Below are positions 53,886 to 61,211 of a DNA stretch of 64,000 nucleotides, piece by piece. The notes below the pieces were generated by a model. That model saw only the letters and a program-made list of their open reading frames with translations. It was not told where the DNA came from and searched no databases. Source of the stretch: Rothia sp. ZJ932 (GTDB lineage Bacteria; Actinomycetota; Actinomycetes; Actinomycetales; Micrococcaceae); contig NZ_CP070480.1 of assembly GCF_016924835.1 (NCBI RefSeq), forward strand, positions 868,001 through 932,000. Direction: 5' to 3'. Numbering within the stretch: position 1 is the stretch's first letter; every line of letters starts with the position of its first letter. The translations under genes were made by a program, and so were the position numbers.

Positions 53886-55319
53886 ATGCATTACATCTCA
53901 ACTCGCGACTCATCAGCCACCAAGGCAACCTTTAGCGATATTCTCCTCGCGGGGTTAGCACCCGACGGCGGTCTTTACTTGCCCGAAGAGTATCCTCAGC
54001 TTGACGATGCCACCCTGACGCGCTGGCGCACTGTACTTGCCAATCAGGGGTATCACGCGCTCGCAGCAGAAATTCTGCAACTTTTTGTAGACGATATTCC
54101 CGCAGAAGATCTCGCTGGCATTGCCTCCCGTGCCTACACCCACCCCAAATTCGCGAGTGAAGACATTGTGCCGGTCAGTCATCTGGAGGGCAACCTGTAC
54201 ATTGGTCACCTTTCTGAAGGACCCACTGCTGCCTTCAAAGACATGGCGATGCAACTGCTCGGTGAGCTTTTCGAGTACGAACTTGCCCGCAGAAATGACA
54301 CCCTGACAATTGTGGGAGCGACCTCGGGTGATACCGGGTCTTCCGCTGAGTACGCTATGCGCGGTCGCCGTGGTATTCGGGTATTCATGCTGACTCCTAA
54401 AGACCGCATGACCCCTTTTCAACAGGCACAGATGTTTGGTCTTGATGACCCCAACATCTTCAACATTGCCCTCGACGGTATGTTCGATGACTGCCAGGAC
54501 ATTGTTAAAGCCATCGCCAGCGATGCGGATTTCAAGCGTGAACACCGCATTGGTGCCGTGAACTCCATCAACTGGGCACGCCTCTTGGCTCAGGTGGTGT
54601 ACTACGTCTCGAGCTGGATTCGCATCACCGAAAGTAATGACCAGAAAGTCTCATTCTGCGTACCCACGGGCAACTTCGGCGACATCTGTGCCGGTCACAT
54701 TGCCCGCCAGATGGGTTTGCCTATCGACCGACTGATTGTGGCAACCAACGAAAACGATGTGCTCGATGAGTTCTTCAAAACCGGTGACTACCGAGTACGC
54801 TCATCTGCCGAGACTTTTGTGACCTCAAGCCCCTCCATGGACATCTCACGCGCATCCAACTTTGAACGTTTCATCTTTGATGCACTCGATCGCGATGCTG
54901 ATCGTACCCGTGAACTCTTTGGCGAAAAGGTCAAAGCCGGCGGTTTCGATCTGAGCCAGGACGCAGTCTTCACTGATCTGAAACAGAAATTCGGTTTTGT
55001 ATCGGGTAAATCAACCCACGCTGACCGAGTGAAAACCATTCGCGACGTACACGAGCGCCTGGGGGTATTGATTGACCCCCACACCGCCGACGGTATCAAG
55101 GTTGCCCGCGAACTCAGCAACGAAATTTCAACCCCCATCATCTGCTTGGAAACTGCTCTGCCGGTGAAGTTCGCCGAGACTATTTCTGAGGCAATTGGCA
55201 GCGAACCTGAGGTTCCTGAGCGTTTTGCTAACGTCATGAAGGCTGAACGTCACGTGGTTGATCTTCCCAATGACGCTGAAGCAGTGAAAAAGTACGTGGC
55301 GGAGAACGCTGCTCGCTAG
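53886..55319 (+). CDS. thrC: threonine synthase
   Basis: The PLP enzyme that converts O-phosphohomoserine to threonine. The 477-residue protein is the long (yeast/E. coli-like) type: it starts MHYISTRDSSATKATFSDIL and LAPDGGLYLP, has the PLP lysine in EGPTAAFKDMAMQLL (Lys118) and the phosphate/PLP-binding ATSGDTGSSAEYAM, and FCVPTGNFGDICAGHIA. It stands alone without hom or thrB next to it. The promoter places the RNA start at the ATG. Confidence 0.95.
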   Translation: MHYISTRDSSATKATFSDILLAGLAPDGGLYLPEEYPQLDDATLTRWRTVLANQGYHALAAEILQLFVDDIPAEDLAGIASRAYTHPKFASEDIVPVSHLEGNLYIGHLSEGPTAAFKDMAMQLLGELFEYELARRNDTLTIVGATSGDTGSSAEYAMRGRRGIRVFMLTPKDRMTPFQQAQMFGLDDPNIFNIALDGMFDDCQDIVKAIASDADFKREHRIGAVNSINWARLLAQVVYYVSSWIRITESNDQKVSFCVPTGNFGDICAGHIARQMGLPIDRLIVATNENDVLDEFFKTGDYRVRSSAETFVTSSPSMDISRASNFERFIFDALDRDADRTRELFGEKVKAGGFDLSQDAVFTDLKQKFGFVSGKSTHADRVKTIRDVHERLGVLIDPHTADGIKVARELSNEISTPIICLETALPVKFAETISEAIGSEPEVPERFANVMKAERHVVDLPNDAEAVKKYVAENAAR

Positions 55320-55341
55320 AAGGCCATAGGCTCGGCTCGTT

Positions 55342-55393
55342 AACACCGTGAGCGCCAACCAGCGATTGTTGGTTGGCGCTCACGGTGTTTGTT
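55342..55393 (+). terminator. intrinsic terminator of thrC
   Basis: A perfect 20-bp stem (55342-55361 and 55370-55389, loop of 8 nt) followed by TTGTTC lies 22 bp after the stop. Confidence 0.87.
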
Positions 55394-55456
55394 CATCATC
55401 TGAACATTTATGTCACAGTGTGGGCAAAAGGGTGTGGTGGGTATTACGGTTGAACC

Positions 55457-56512
55457 ATGACTGAAACTCGCTCTCTCAATCTTGCAGTAATTCCCGGTGA
55501 CGGCATTGGCCCGGAGGTTGTGGCTCAGGCGCTACGTGTGCTTGAAAAAGTTGCCTCGAAAACCGGGCTTGATCTTGCCCACACCGAATATCCTCTGGGG
55601 GCTGAACACTGGCTGGCAACGGGGGAGACCTTGACCGAAGAAACCATGGAGAAGCTAGGCACCCATGATGCGATTCTTTTTGGTGCGGTGGGCGCAGATC
55701 CGCGATCATCCACCATCCCTTCTGGTTTGATTGAGCGTGAAATGCTCCTGAAATTGCGTTTCACTTTTGACCACTACATCAACCTGCGCCCCTCCAAGCT
55801 CTACCCGGGGGTGACTTCGCCGCTGAGTAACCCCGGCGGTATTGACTTCGTCGTGGTACGCGAGGGCACCGAAGGTCCCTACGCCGGCAACGGTGGGCGT
55901 CTGCGTCCTGATACTGACCAAGAAATTGCCACCGAGGTGTCTCTGAATACTGCTCACGGTGTGGAGCGTTTGATTCGTTATGCTTTTGAGTTGGCGAATT
56001 CACGTGAGAAGAAGAAACTTACCCTGATTCACAAGACCAACGTGCTCGTGAACGCTGGTAAGCTGTACTCGCGCTATTTCAACGCTGTTGCCGCGGAGTA
56101 CCCCGATGTTACGGTAGATTATTTGCACATTGATGCCGCTACGATTTTTATGACCACCGACCCGGCACGTTTTGATGTGATTGTTACCGATAACCTTTTT
56201 GGTGACATTATTACTGACCAAGCAGGTGCCATCACCGGTGGTATTGGCTACGCGGCGTCAGGCAACATCAACGCCTCAGGCACTTACCCCTCGATGTTTG
56301 AACCTGTTCATGGTTCAGCTCCCGATATTGCCGGGCAGAACATCGCTAATCCCACAGCAGCAATTTTGGCAGCCGGTATGCTCCTGAACCACCTGGGGTA
56401 CACCGAGCAAGCCCGAATGATTGAAGACGCTGTGGAGAAAGATCTTGCTGCGAACGTGGCGAGTAGCCGTTCAACGATCGAGGTTGGCGACGCTATTCTT
56501 CAAGCTCTTTAA
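55457..56512 (+). CDS. leuB: 3-isopropylmalate dehydrogenase
   Basis: The NAD-dependent oxidative decarboxylase of leucine synthesis. The 351-residue protein has the N-terminal [18 protein letters not shown], the substrate-binding RxxxxxxNLRP block (ending [12 protein letters not shown]), [11 protein letters not shown], and the metal-site [13 protein letters not shown] with [19 protein letters not shown] lies 6 nt before the ATG without a ribosome binding site. It is followed by ilvE after 78 bp and both probably share a transcript. Confidence 0.95.
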   Translation: MTETRSLNLAVIPGDGIGPEVVAQALRVLEKVASKTGLDLAHTEYPLGAEHWLATGETLTEETMEKLGTHDAILFGAVGADPRSSTIPSGLIEREMLLKLRFTFDHYINLRPSKLYPGVTSPLSNPGGIDFVVVREGTEGPYAGNGGRLRPDTDQEIATEVSLNTAHGVERLIRYAFELANSREKKKLTLIHKTNVLVNAGKLYSRYFNAVAAEYPDVTVDYLHIDAATIFMTTDPARFDVIVTDNLFGDIITDQAGAITGGIGYAASGNINASGTYPSMFEPVHGSAPDIAGQNIANPTAAILAAGMLLNHLGYTEQARMIEDAVEKDLAANVASSRSTIEVGDAILQAL

Positions 56513-56590
56513 GGCTTTTTGCAAGAAGTAAAAACGCCCTCTCAGCTTTATCTCACAATTACCTATCCGCCCACCTCACAGAGGACAAAA

Positions 56591-57694
56591 ATGACTGCAT
56601 CATTCAGCCTTGAACGCAATCCCAACCCTGCCAGTGAAGAAGCTCGCGCGGAAATTTTCGCCAACCCCGGTTTTGGTGATTTTTTCTCAGATCACATGGT
56701 TTCGATTGAGTGGAACGGGGACTACCGTACCGGTGGCGAATGGGGCGAAGCCAAGGTCATCCCCTACGGTCCGCTCAGTCTTGACCCCGCGTCCTCAGTA
56801 CTGCACTACGGACAGGAAATCTTTGAGGGTCTCAAAGCCTACCGTCACGCTGACGGTTCGGTGTGGACCTTCCGCCCCGAAAAGAACGCTGAACGTTTCA
56901 ATCGCTCGGCTCGCCGTATGGCTTTGCCCGAACTGCCCCCTGAGCTTTTCATCGAATCTATCAAGCAGTTGATTGCGGTAGATGCACAGTGGATTCCTAC
57001 GGGGGAGGGTGAGGCTTTTTACCTGCGTCCTTTCCAAATTGCTACTGAGAAGTTTTTGGGGGTACGCCCCACCCGCCAGGCACGGTTCATGGTGATTGGG
57101 TCACCTGTTGGTAACTACTTCGGTACTCCGTCACCGGTTGATATCTGGCTCTCCACCAACTATTCCCGTGCTGCTGAGGGCGGCACCGGCTTCGCCAAAT
57201 GCGGCGGTAACTATGCCGGTGGAATGGTCGCTCAGATCGAGGCTGAGAACAATGGTTGCAAGCAGGTTATCTTTACCGATAAGAACCACGGGCACGCCCT
57301 TGAAGAGCTCGGCGGTATGAACGTTTTCTTTGTCTTTGGACCGGAGAACAAGATTGTCACTCCTGAGCTGACTGGCACCATCCTTGAAGGCGTTACTCGT
57401 GACTCAATTCTGCAGCTGGCACGCGATCGGGGGATGACCGTTGAAGAACGTCGCGTTACTTTAGATGAGTGGAAAGACGGGGTTGCCAGCCGTTCTATCA
57501 CCGAGGTTTTTGCCTGCGGCACCGCCGCTGTCATCCAGCCTATCGGCAAGCTCAAAGCTAAGGGTTTTGAGATTCCTAATGCTGCCGGTGAAGGCACCAA
57601 CGGTGAGATCACTATGGCAATCCGCGAGGAACTCGTTGGTATTCAGACCGGTCTGCGCGAAGATAAGCACGGTTGGCTTACCCAGCTCATCTAA
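56591..57694 (+). CDS. ilvE: branched-chain-amino-acid aminotransferase
   Basis: The PLP transaminase of the last step to Leu, Ile and Val. The 367-residue protein is a class IV fold: SVLHYGQEIFEGLKAYRH, the PLP-lysine region GFAKCGGNYAGGMVAQIEA and the phosphate-binding loop TVEERRVTLDEW, followed by FACGTAAVI. I chose the ATG at 56591 with AGAGGA upstream; the open frame to 56519 lacks conserved sequence. It follows leuB, so the two steps are physically linked. Confidence 0.95.
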   Translation: MTASFSLERNPNPASEEARAEIFANPGFGDFFSDHMVSIEWNGDYRTGGEWGEAKVIPYGPLSLDPASSVLHYGQEIFEGLKAYRHADGSVWTFRPEKNAERFNRSARRMALPELPPELFIESIKQLIAVDAQWIPTGEGEAFYLRPFQIATEKFLGVRPTRQARFMVIGSPVGNYFGTPSPVDIWLSTNYSRAAEGGTGFAKCGGNYAGGMVAQIEAENNGCKQVIFTDKNHGHALEELGGMNVFFVFGPENKIVTPELTGTILEGVTRDSILQLARDRGMTVEERRVTLDEWKDGVASRSITEVFACGTAAVIQPIGKLKAKGFEIPNAAGEGTNGEITMAIREELVGIQTGLREDKHGWLTQLI

Positions 57695-57750
57695 GGTTTG
57701 AATAGGGCGTAGATCGTTTTTCTCATCAAGGACGAATAGGCGTCAGTGCC

Positions 57751-57789
57751 AGGGTAGCTCCTCACTAGATGCGAGGAGCTACCCTTTAT
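57751..57789 (+). terminator. intrinsic terminator of leuB-ilvE
   Basis: agggtagctcctc (57751-57763) and gaggagctaccct (57773-57785) form a perfect 13-bp stem followed by TTATTTT. Confidence 0.87.
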
Positions 57790-57905
57790 TTTCGCTCGGT
57801 GGACGCACAGCCCAATAACCCTCAGCTGAGGTAAGAGGTAAACCCGGTGGTTTTGGGGAGGAGAGGGTTAGCCCCAGCGTGCCAAAACGCGGTAGCCTAG
57901 TGTGT

Positions 57906-58679
57906 ATGCGCATTGCTCGATTTACCGCTGAAAATGAACTGTACTACGGCCTGGTTGACGGTGAACCCGGCGAGGAGACACTGACTGCCTTGGCAGGGGA
58001 TCCCTTCTACGGTGGTATTCAAACCACCAATAAGACTTTTGAGATTGCAGATGTACGTCTGCTTTCGCCCATTATTCCCCGCTCCAAGGTGGTGGGAACT
58101 GCCCGCAACTGGCACGACCACGCTGCTGAGCTGGGTAATGAGGCACCTACCTCACCGCAGTTTTTCATCAAACCTAACACCGCTGTGGTGGGTCCCAATG
58201 ACCCCGTGACTCTACCCGAGTGGAGCGAGGCTGTCTCTTTTGAGGGTGAACTTGCTGTGGTCATTGGTCGCATTGCCAAATCGGTGCCGGTTGAACGCGT
58301 CCCCGAAATTATCTTTGGCTACACCGTGGCAAACGACCTCACCGCACGTGATGCTCAGAAGACTGACTTGCAGTGGACGCGCGCTAAAGGCTTCGACGGT
58401 GCTTGCCCGCTGGGCCCCTGGATTCAGACCGAACTCGATACCGACGATCTTTCCATTACCACTTGGGTTGATGGTGATATTAAGCAGGAGGGCACCACCG
58501 CAGAGATGATCTTCTCGGTCGCCGAGGTGGTTGCTGCTGCATCAGAAATGTTCACTCTCTTGCCCGGCGACGTCATTCTTACCGGAACCCCGGCAGGCGT
58601 TGATCTGATTGATGAAGGCGCCGAAGTGGAAATTGAAGTTGAGGGTATCGGCTCCCTGGTCAATACCTTCCGCCGCTAA
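57906..58679 (+). CDS. fumarylacetoacetate hydrolase family protein
   Basis: A 257-residue FAH-superfamily enzyme; members cleave or decarboxylate 2-oxo acids, for example acylpyruvases and oxaloacetate decarboxylases. The core is FEGELAVVIGR, GYTVANDLTARDAQ, WTRAKGFDGACPLGPW and LPGDVILTGTPAGV with the metal-site glutamates. I chose the ATG at 57906; TAGCCT lies 7 nt before it and no ribosome binding site is seen. The frame upstream to 57879 is not conserved-looking. The substrate is unknown; it precedes gltX by 45 bp. Confidence 0.85.
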   Translation: MRIARFTAENELYYGLVDGEPGEETLTALAGDPFYGGIQTTNKTFEIADVRLLSPIIPRSKVVGTARNWHDHAAELGNEAPTSPQFFIKPNTAVVGPNDPVTLPEWSEAVSFEGELAVVIGRIAKSVPVERVPEIIFGYTVANDLTARDAQKTDLQWTRAKGFDGACPLGPWIQTELDTDDLSITTWVDGDIKQEGTTAEMIFSVAEVVAAASEMFTLLPGDVILTGTPAGVDLIDEGAEVEIEVEGIGSLVNTFRR

Positions 58680-58724
58680 AAACTTTTATTCACTGATTGT
58701 TACTGAAAGCATTGATATAAAGCT

Positions 58725-60242
58725 ATGACTGATTACGCGTTGAACCTGAAAGATCCCCGCGAAACCCGCGTTCGCTTTTGCCCCTCACCCACTGGCACCC
58801 CTCACGTGGGTTTGATTCGTACTGCCCTTTTTAACTGGGCGTACGCGCGTCATACCGGCGGCAAGTTGATTTTCCGTATTGAAGATACCGACGCTGCCCG
58901 CGACTCTGAAGAGTCCTTCAACCAGGTGCTCGATAGCTTGCACTGGTTGGGTATTGAGTGGGACGAGGGCGTTGGAGTGGGCGGTCCCCACGAGCCCTAC
59001 CGTCAGTCCCAGCGCATGGATAAATATGCTGAGGTCGTAGAGAAGCTCAAAGAAGGCGGTTACGTTTACGAGGATTTCTCAACCCCTGAGGAAGTAGAAG
59101 CCCGCCACAAAGCCAAGGGCGAAGATCCCAAGCTGGGCTACGATAACTTTGGCCGCGACCTCACCGAAGAGCAGAAGGCAGCTTACCGCGCCGAGGGTCG
59201 CGAACCCGTACTGCGTTTGCGTATGCCCGATGAAGACATCACTTTTACTGACCTGGTACGCGGCGAAATTACCTTCCGCGCGGGTTCTGTGCCTGACTTC
59301 GTCGTAGTTCGCGCCAACGGCAAGCCTCTCTACACCCTGGTTAACCCGGTGGACGATGCTCTGATGGGCATTACCCATGTTCTGCGCGGTGAAGATTTGC
59401 TCTCATCAACTCCCCGCCAAATCGCTTTGTACCGTGCCCTGGTTGAGGTGGGTGTTGCCTCCTATATTCCTGAGTTCGGTCACCTGCCCTACGTGATGGG
59501 TCAGGGCAATAAGAAGCTCTCAAAGCGAGACCCCGAATCTAACCTCTTCTTACTGCGCGATGCCGGTTTCATCAAGGAAGGCTTGCTGAACTACCTGTCA
59601 CTGCTGGGTTGGTCGCTCTCCTCTGACCAAGACGTTTTCAGTATCGATGATCTTGTAGCTAACTTCGATATCAAGGACGTTCTGGGCAACCCGGCACGTT
59701 TTGATGTGAAGAAGGCTGAGGCTATTAACGGCTCGCACGTGCGTTTGTTGGATGCTGAAGACTTCCGCAACCGCCTAGTACCCTACCTGCGCACTGCGGG
59801 CATCCTCTCAGCGGAGACCTTTGAGGCGTTGACCGCCCGCGAGCAGGAAATCTTGACTGCTGCTGCTCCGCTAACCCAAGAGCGTATGCAACTGCTGGGT
59901 GAAGCCCCGCAGCTGCTCGGCTTCCTGTTCAAGAAGGACGAAGAGATTGTTGTTGCTGAGGACGCAGCCAAGCAGCTCAAAGAGTCGGCTCCGCAGGTTC
60001 TTGAGGCGGCTATCTCGTCCGTAGAATCCTTGGAGGACTTCACCGCTGAGGGCATTCAGAGCGCCTTGCGCGAATCCATTGTTGATGGTTTGGGTATCAA
60101 GCCTCGTTTGGCTTTTGGTCCTGTGCGTACTGCTATTTCAGGCGAGCGCATTTCACCCCCGCTCTTTGAATCTATGGAGATTCTGGGTAAAGAATCTTCA
60201 CTGATTCGATTGCGGGCACTGCTGATTCAGCTGCAGGCATAG
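58725..60242 (+). CDS. gltX: glutamyl-tRNA synthetase
   Basis: Class I synthetase. The 505-residue protein has the HIGH-like [11 protein letters not shown] (residues 19-29) and KMSKS-like KKLSKRD (around residue 265), and the characteristic [16 protein letters not shown]. In actinobacteria this enzyme is generally non-discriminating and also charges tRNA-Gln with glutamate for later amidation by GatCAB; the presence of tRNA-Gln and tRNA-Glu genes right downstream agrees with this but does not prove it. No glnS is seen in the window. Confidence 0.95.
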   Translation: MTDYALNLKDPRETRVRFCPSPTGTPHVGLIRTALFNWAYARHTGGKLIFRIEDTDAARDSEESFNQVLDSLHWLGIEWDEGVGVGGPHEPYRQSQRMDKYAEVVEKLKEGGYVYEDFSTPEEVEARHKAKGEDPKLGYDNFGRDLTEEQKAAYRAEGREPVLRLRMPDEDITFTDLVRGEITFRAGSVPDFVVVRANGKPLYTLVNPVDDALMGITHVLRGEDLLSSTPRQIALYRALVEVGVASYIPEFGHLPYVMGQGNKKLSKRDPESNLFLLRDAGFIKEGLLNYLSLLGWSLSSDQDVFSIDDLVANFDIKDVLGNPARFDVKKAEAINGSHVRLLDAEDFRNRLVPYLRTAGILSAETFEALTAREQEILTAAAPLTQERMQLLGEAPQLLGFLFKKDEEIVVAEDAAKQLKESAPQVLEAAISSVESLEDFTAEGIQSALRESIVDGLGIKPRLAFGPVRTAISGERISPPLFESMEILGKESSLIRLRALLIQLQA

Positions 60243-60276
60243 GTTCTAACGGCAGAAAACAACATCAGAAATTAGC

Positions 60277-60310
60277 GTGGTGGTAGCTCTTGAGAGCTGC
60301 CACCACATTT
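60277..60310 (+). terminator. terminator of gltX
   Basis: gtggtggtagctct (60277-60290) and agagctgccaccac (60293-60306) form a 14-bp stem with one mismatch and a 2-nt gap, followed by a short ATTTG. Confidence 0.65.
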
Positions 60311-60361
60311 GATATCCGCCACCTTCTGAGTAGAGCGAGGACCCTTGAGATGAGTTCACTG

Positions 60362-60373
60362 CCCCCCCCCCCC
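60362..60373 (+). repeat. homopolymer of twelve C
   Basis: A single run of 12 cytosines, the longest homopolymer I see in the window. Such runs slip in replication and are error-prone in sequencing, so the exact count is uncertain. Confidence 0.85.
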
Positions 60374-60451
60374 GAGGCACCCCATAAAGTACCAAAAATG
60401 GGTGTTTTGGGGCTCTGGGAAAAAAGTTTTGAAAAAGTTTTTGCCAGTTTC

Positions 60452-60474
60452 ACCTTGAAATATCAAGGTTTTTT
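60452..60474 (+). terminator. short intrinsic terminator upstream of tRNA-Gln
   Basis: accttga (60452-60458), loop aata, tcaaggt (60463-60469), then T6. It has no protein gene upstream after the gltX terminator, which suggests a small transcript ends here. Confidence 0.65.
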
Positions 60475-60518
60475 GACTGTTCGGCGTAAAATGTGACGAC
60501 TGTCAATGGTTTTCGATT

Positions 60519-60547
60519 TGCGTGGCTAAAAAACCTCGCGTAGAGTT
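60519..60547 (+). promoter_or_regulatory. promoter of tRNA-Gln and tRNA-Glu
   Basis: TTGCGT (60519-60524), 17-bp spacer, TAGAGT (60542-60547). The tRNA starts 55 bp downstream. The layout matches the other tRNA promoters here. Confidence 0.65.
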
Positions 60548-60601
60548 ATTACTCGTTGCGGTGATGACAGTGAGAAATCGAAAAGCATCACAGTAGCGTA
60601 A

Positions 60602-60673
60602 TGGGATATGGTGTAATTGGCAACACTACGGTTTCTGGTACCGTCATTCTAGGTTCGAGTCCTGGTATCCCAG
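60602..60673 (+). tRNA. tRNA-Gln (anticodon CTG)
   Basis: A 72-nt cloverleaf with acceptor tgggata/tatccca, anticodon stem acggt/accgt around ttctggt (anticodon CTG), T-arm GGTTCGAGTCC, discriminator G, no CCA. It is 24 bp before tRNA-Glu and probably in the same transcript. Confidence 0.94.
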
Positions 60674-60697
60674 CGGACATTTTCTTGAAAATGTTTC

Positions 60698-60770
60698 GGC
60701 CCCATCGTATAGCGGCCTAGTACTCCGCCCTCTCACGGCGGCAACACCGGTTCAAATCCGGTTGGGGTCA
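60698..60770 (+). tRNA. tRNA-Glu (anticodon CTC), copy 1
   Basis: A 73-nt cloverleaf: acceptor ggcccca/tggggtc, anticodon stem ccgcc/ggcgg around ctctcac (anticodon CTC), T-arm GGTTCAAATCC, discriminator A, no CCA. Identical to 61017-61089. Confidence 0.95.
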
Positions 60771-60776
60771 CAGACT

Positions 60777-60809
60777 AAAAGCTCTCAGGTATTACACCTG
60801 GGAGCTTTT
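60777..60809 (+). terminator. intrinsic terminator of tRNA-Glu copy 1
   Basis: aaaagctctcaggt and acctgggagctttt (60777-60790, 60796-60809) with a 5-nt loop and a T-run. The same element follows copy 2. Confidence 0.86.
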
Positions 60810-60856
60810 GTGTTTAGAGAGTTTTGCCCCTTGGGGTTCTGTCTGTGGGCAGTTCA

Positions 60857-61016
60857 CCTTTAGGTGCATGATTCACCTCGCGACAAGGGGTGAATCATGC
60901 ATTAAAGGGTGAATTGCTTGTTTTGTTGACAGAGATGCATGTCACCAACTCTCGATTTGTCTACGGGATGCTTACTGTGTAGACTTTTATCTGTTGCTTC
61001 TTCTCAGAAGTTGCAC
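60857..61016 (+). repeat. paralogous palindrome-plus-promoter module before tRNA-Glu copy 2
   Basis: This 160-bp stretch aligns with 43038-43195 before tRNA-Lys copy 2. It has the palindrome (tgcatgattcacctc 60865-60879 / ggggtgaatcatgca 60887-60901, one wobble), the gagatgca block, TTGTCT (60957-60962), 17-bp spacer, TAGACT (60980-60985) and tgttgcttc...cagaag. Confidence 0.82.
60957..60985 (+). promoter_or_regulatory. promoter of the second tRNA-Glu
   Basis: TTGTCT-17 bp-TAGACT, 31 bp before the tRNA, in the shared module. Confidence 0.65.
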
Positions 61017-61128
61017 GGCCCCATCGTATAGCGGCCTAGTACTCCGCCCTCTCACGGCGGCAACACCGGTTCAAATCCGGTTGGGGTCACAGACTAAAAG
61101 CTCTCAGGTATTACACCTGGGAGCTTTT
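61016..61128 (+). repeat. duplicated tRNA-Glu plus terminator
   Basis: This 113-bp segment is identical to 60697-60809, exactly 319 bp away, so the tRNA and its terminator were copied as a unit, unlike the tRNA-Lys pair where only the tRNA body matches. Confidence 0.88.
61017..61089 (+). tRNA. tRNA-Glu (anticodon CTC), copy 2
   Basis: Identical to copy 1 at 60698-60770, with its own promoter in the shared module. Confidence 0.95.
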
Positions 61129-61130
61129 TT
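61096..61130 (+). terminator. intrinsic terminator of tRNA-Glu copy 2
   Basis: Same hairpin as after copy 1, followed by T6. Confidence 0.86.
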
Positions 61131-61211
61131 CTTGCCCCAAAATATCACCACCCTTAGTAATGCTTGCTGAAAACGCCCCTCAAACTCTTTGTTTCGTGCG
61201 AAAATGGGGGA

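Larger units (their letters stand above)
60243..60601 (+). other. gene-free stretch between gltX and tRNA-Gln with a C12 tract
   Basis: These 359 bp have no convincing protein gene. In order they hold the gltX terminator (60277-60306), a possible promoter (TTGATA 60309-60314, 16-bp spacer, TAGAGC 60331-60336), a run of twelve C (60362-60373), an A/T-rich part with repeated aaaaagttttg-like units (60419-60443), a short terminator (60452-60474) and the tRNA-Gln promoter. A small RNA of about 130 nt could start near 60343 and end at the terminator. Confidence 0.45.

Noticed and set aside
60307-60476. 6C small RNA of actinobacteria.
   Set aside because: That family has two hairpins, each with a run of C in the loop. 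Here there is a single C12 run that I cannot place in a loop, so I keep only a candidate transcript.
60265-60496. Two overlapping short frames on opposite strands through the C12 tract (68 and 62 codons).
   Set aside because: Both run through the homopolymer, lack ribosome binding sites and overlap terminators; they look like chance frames.
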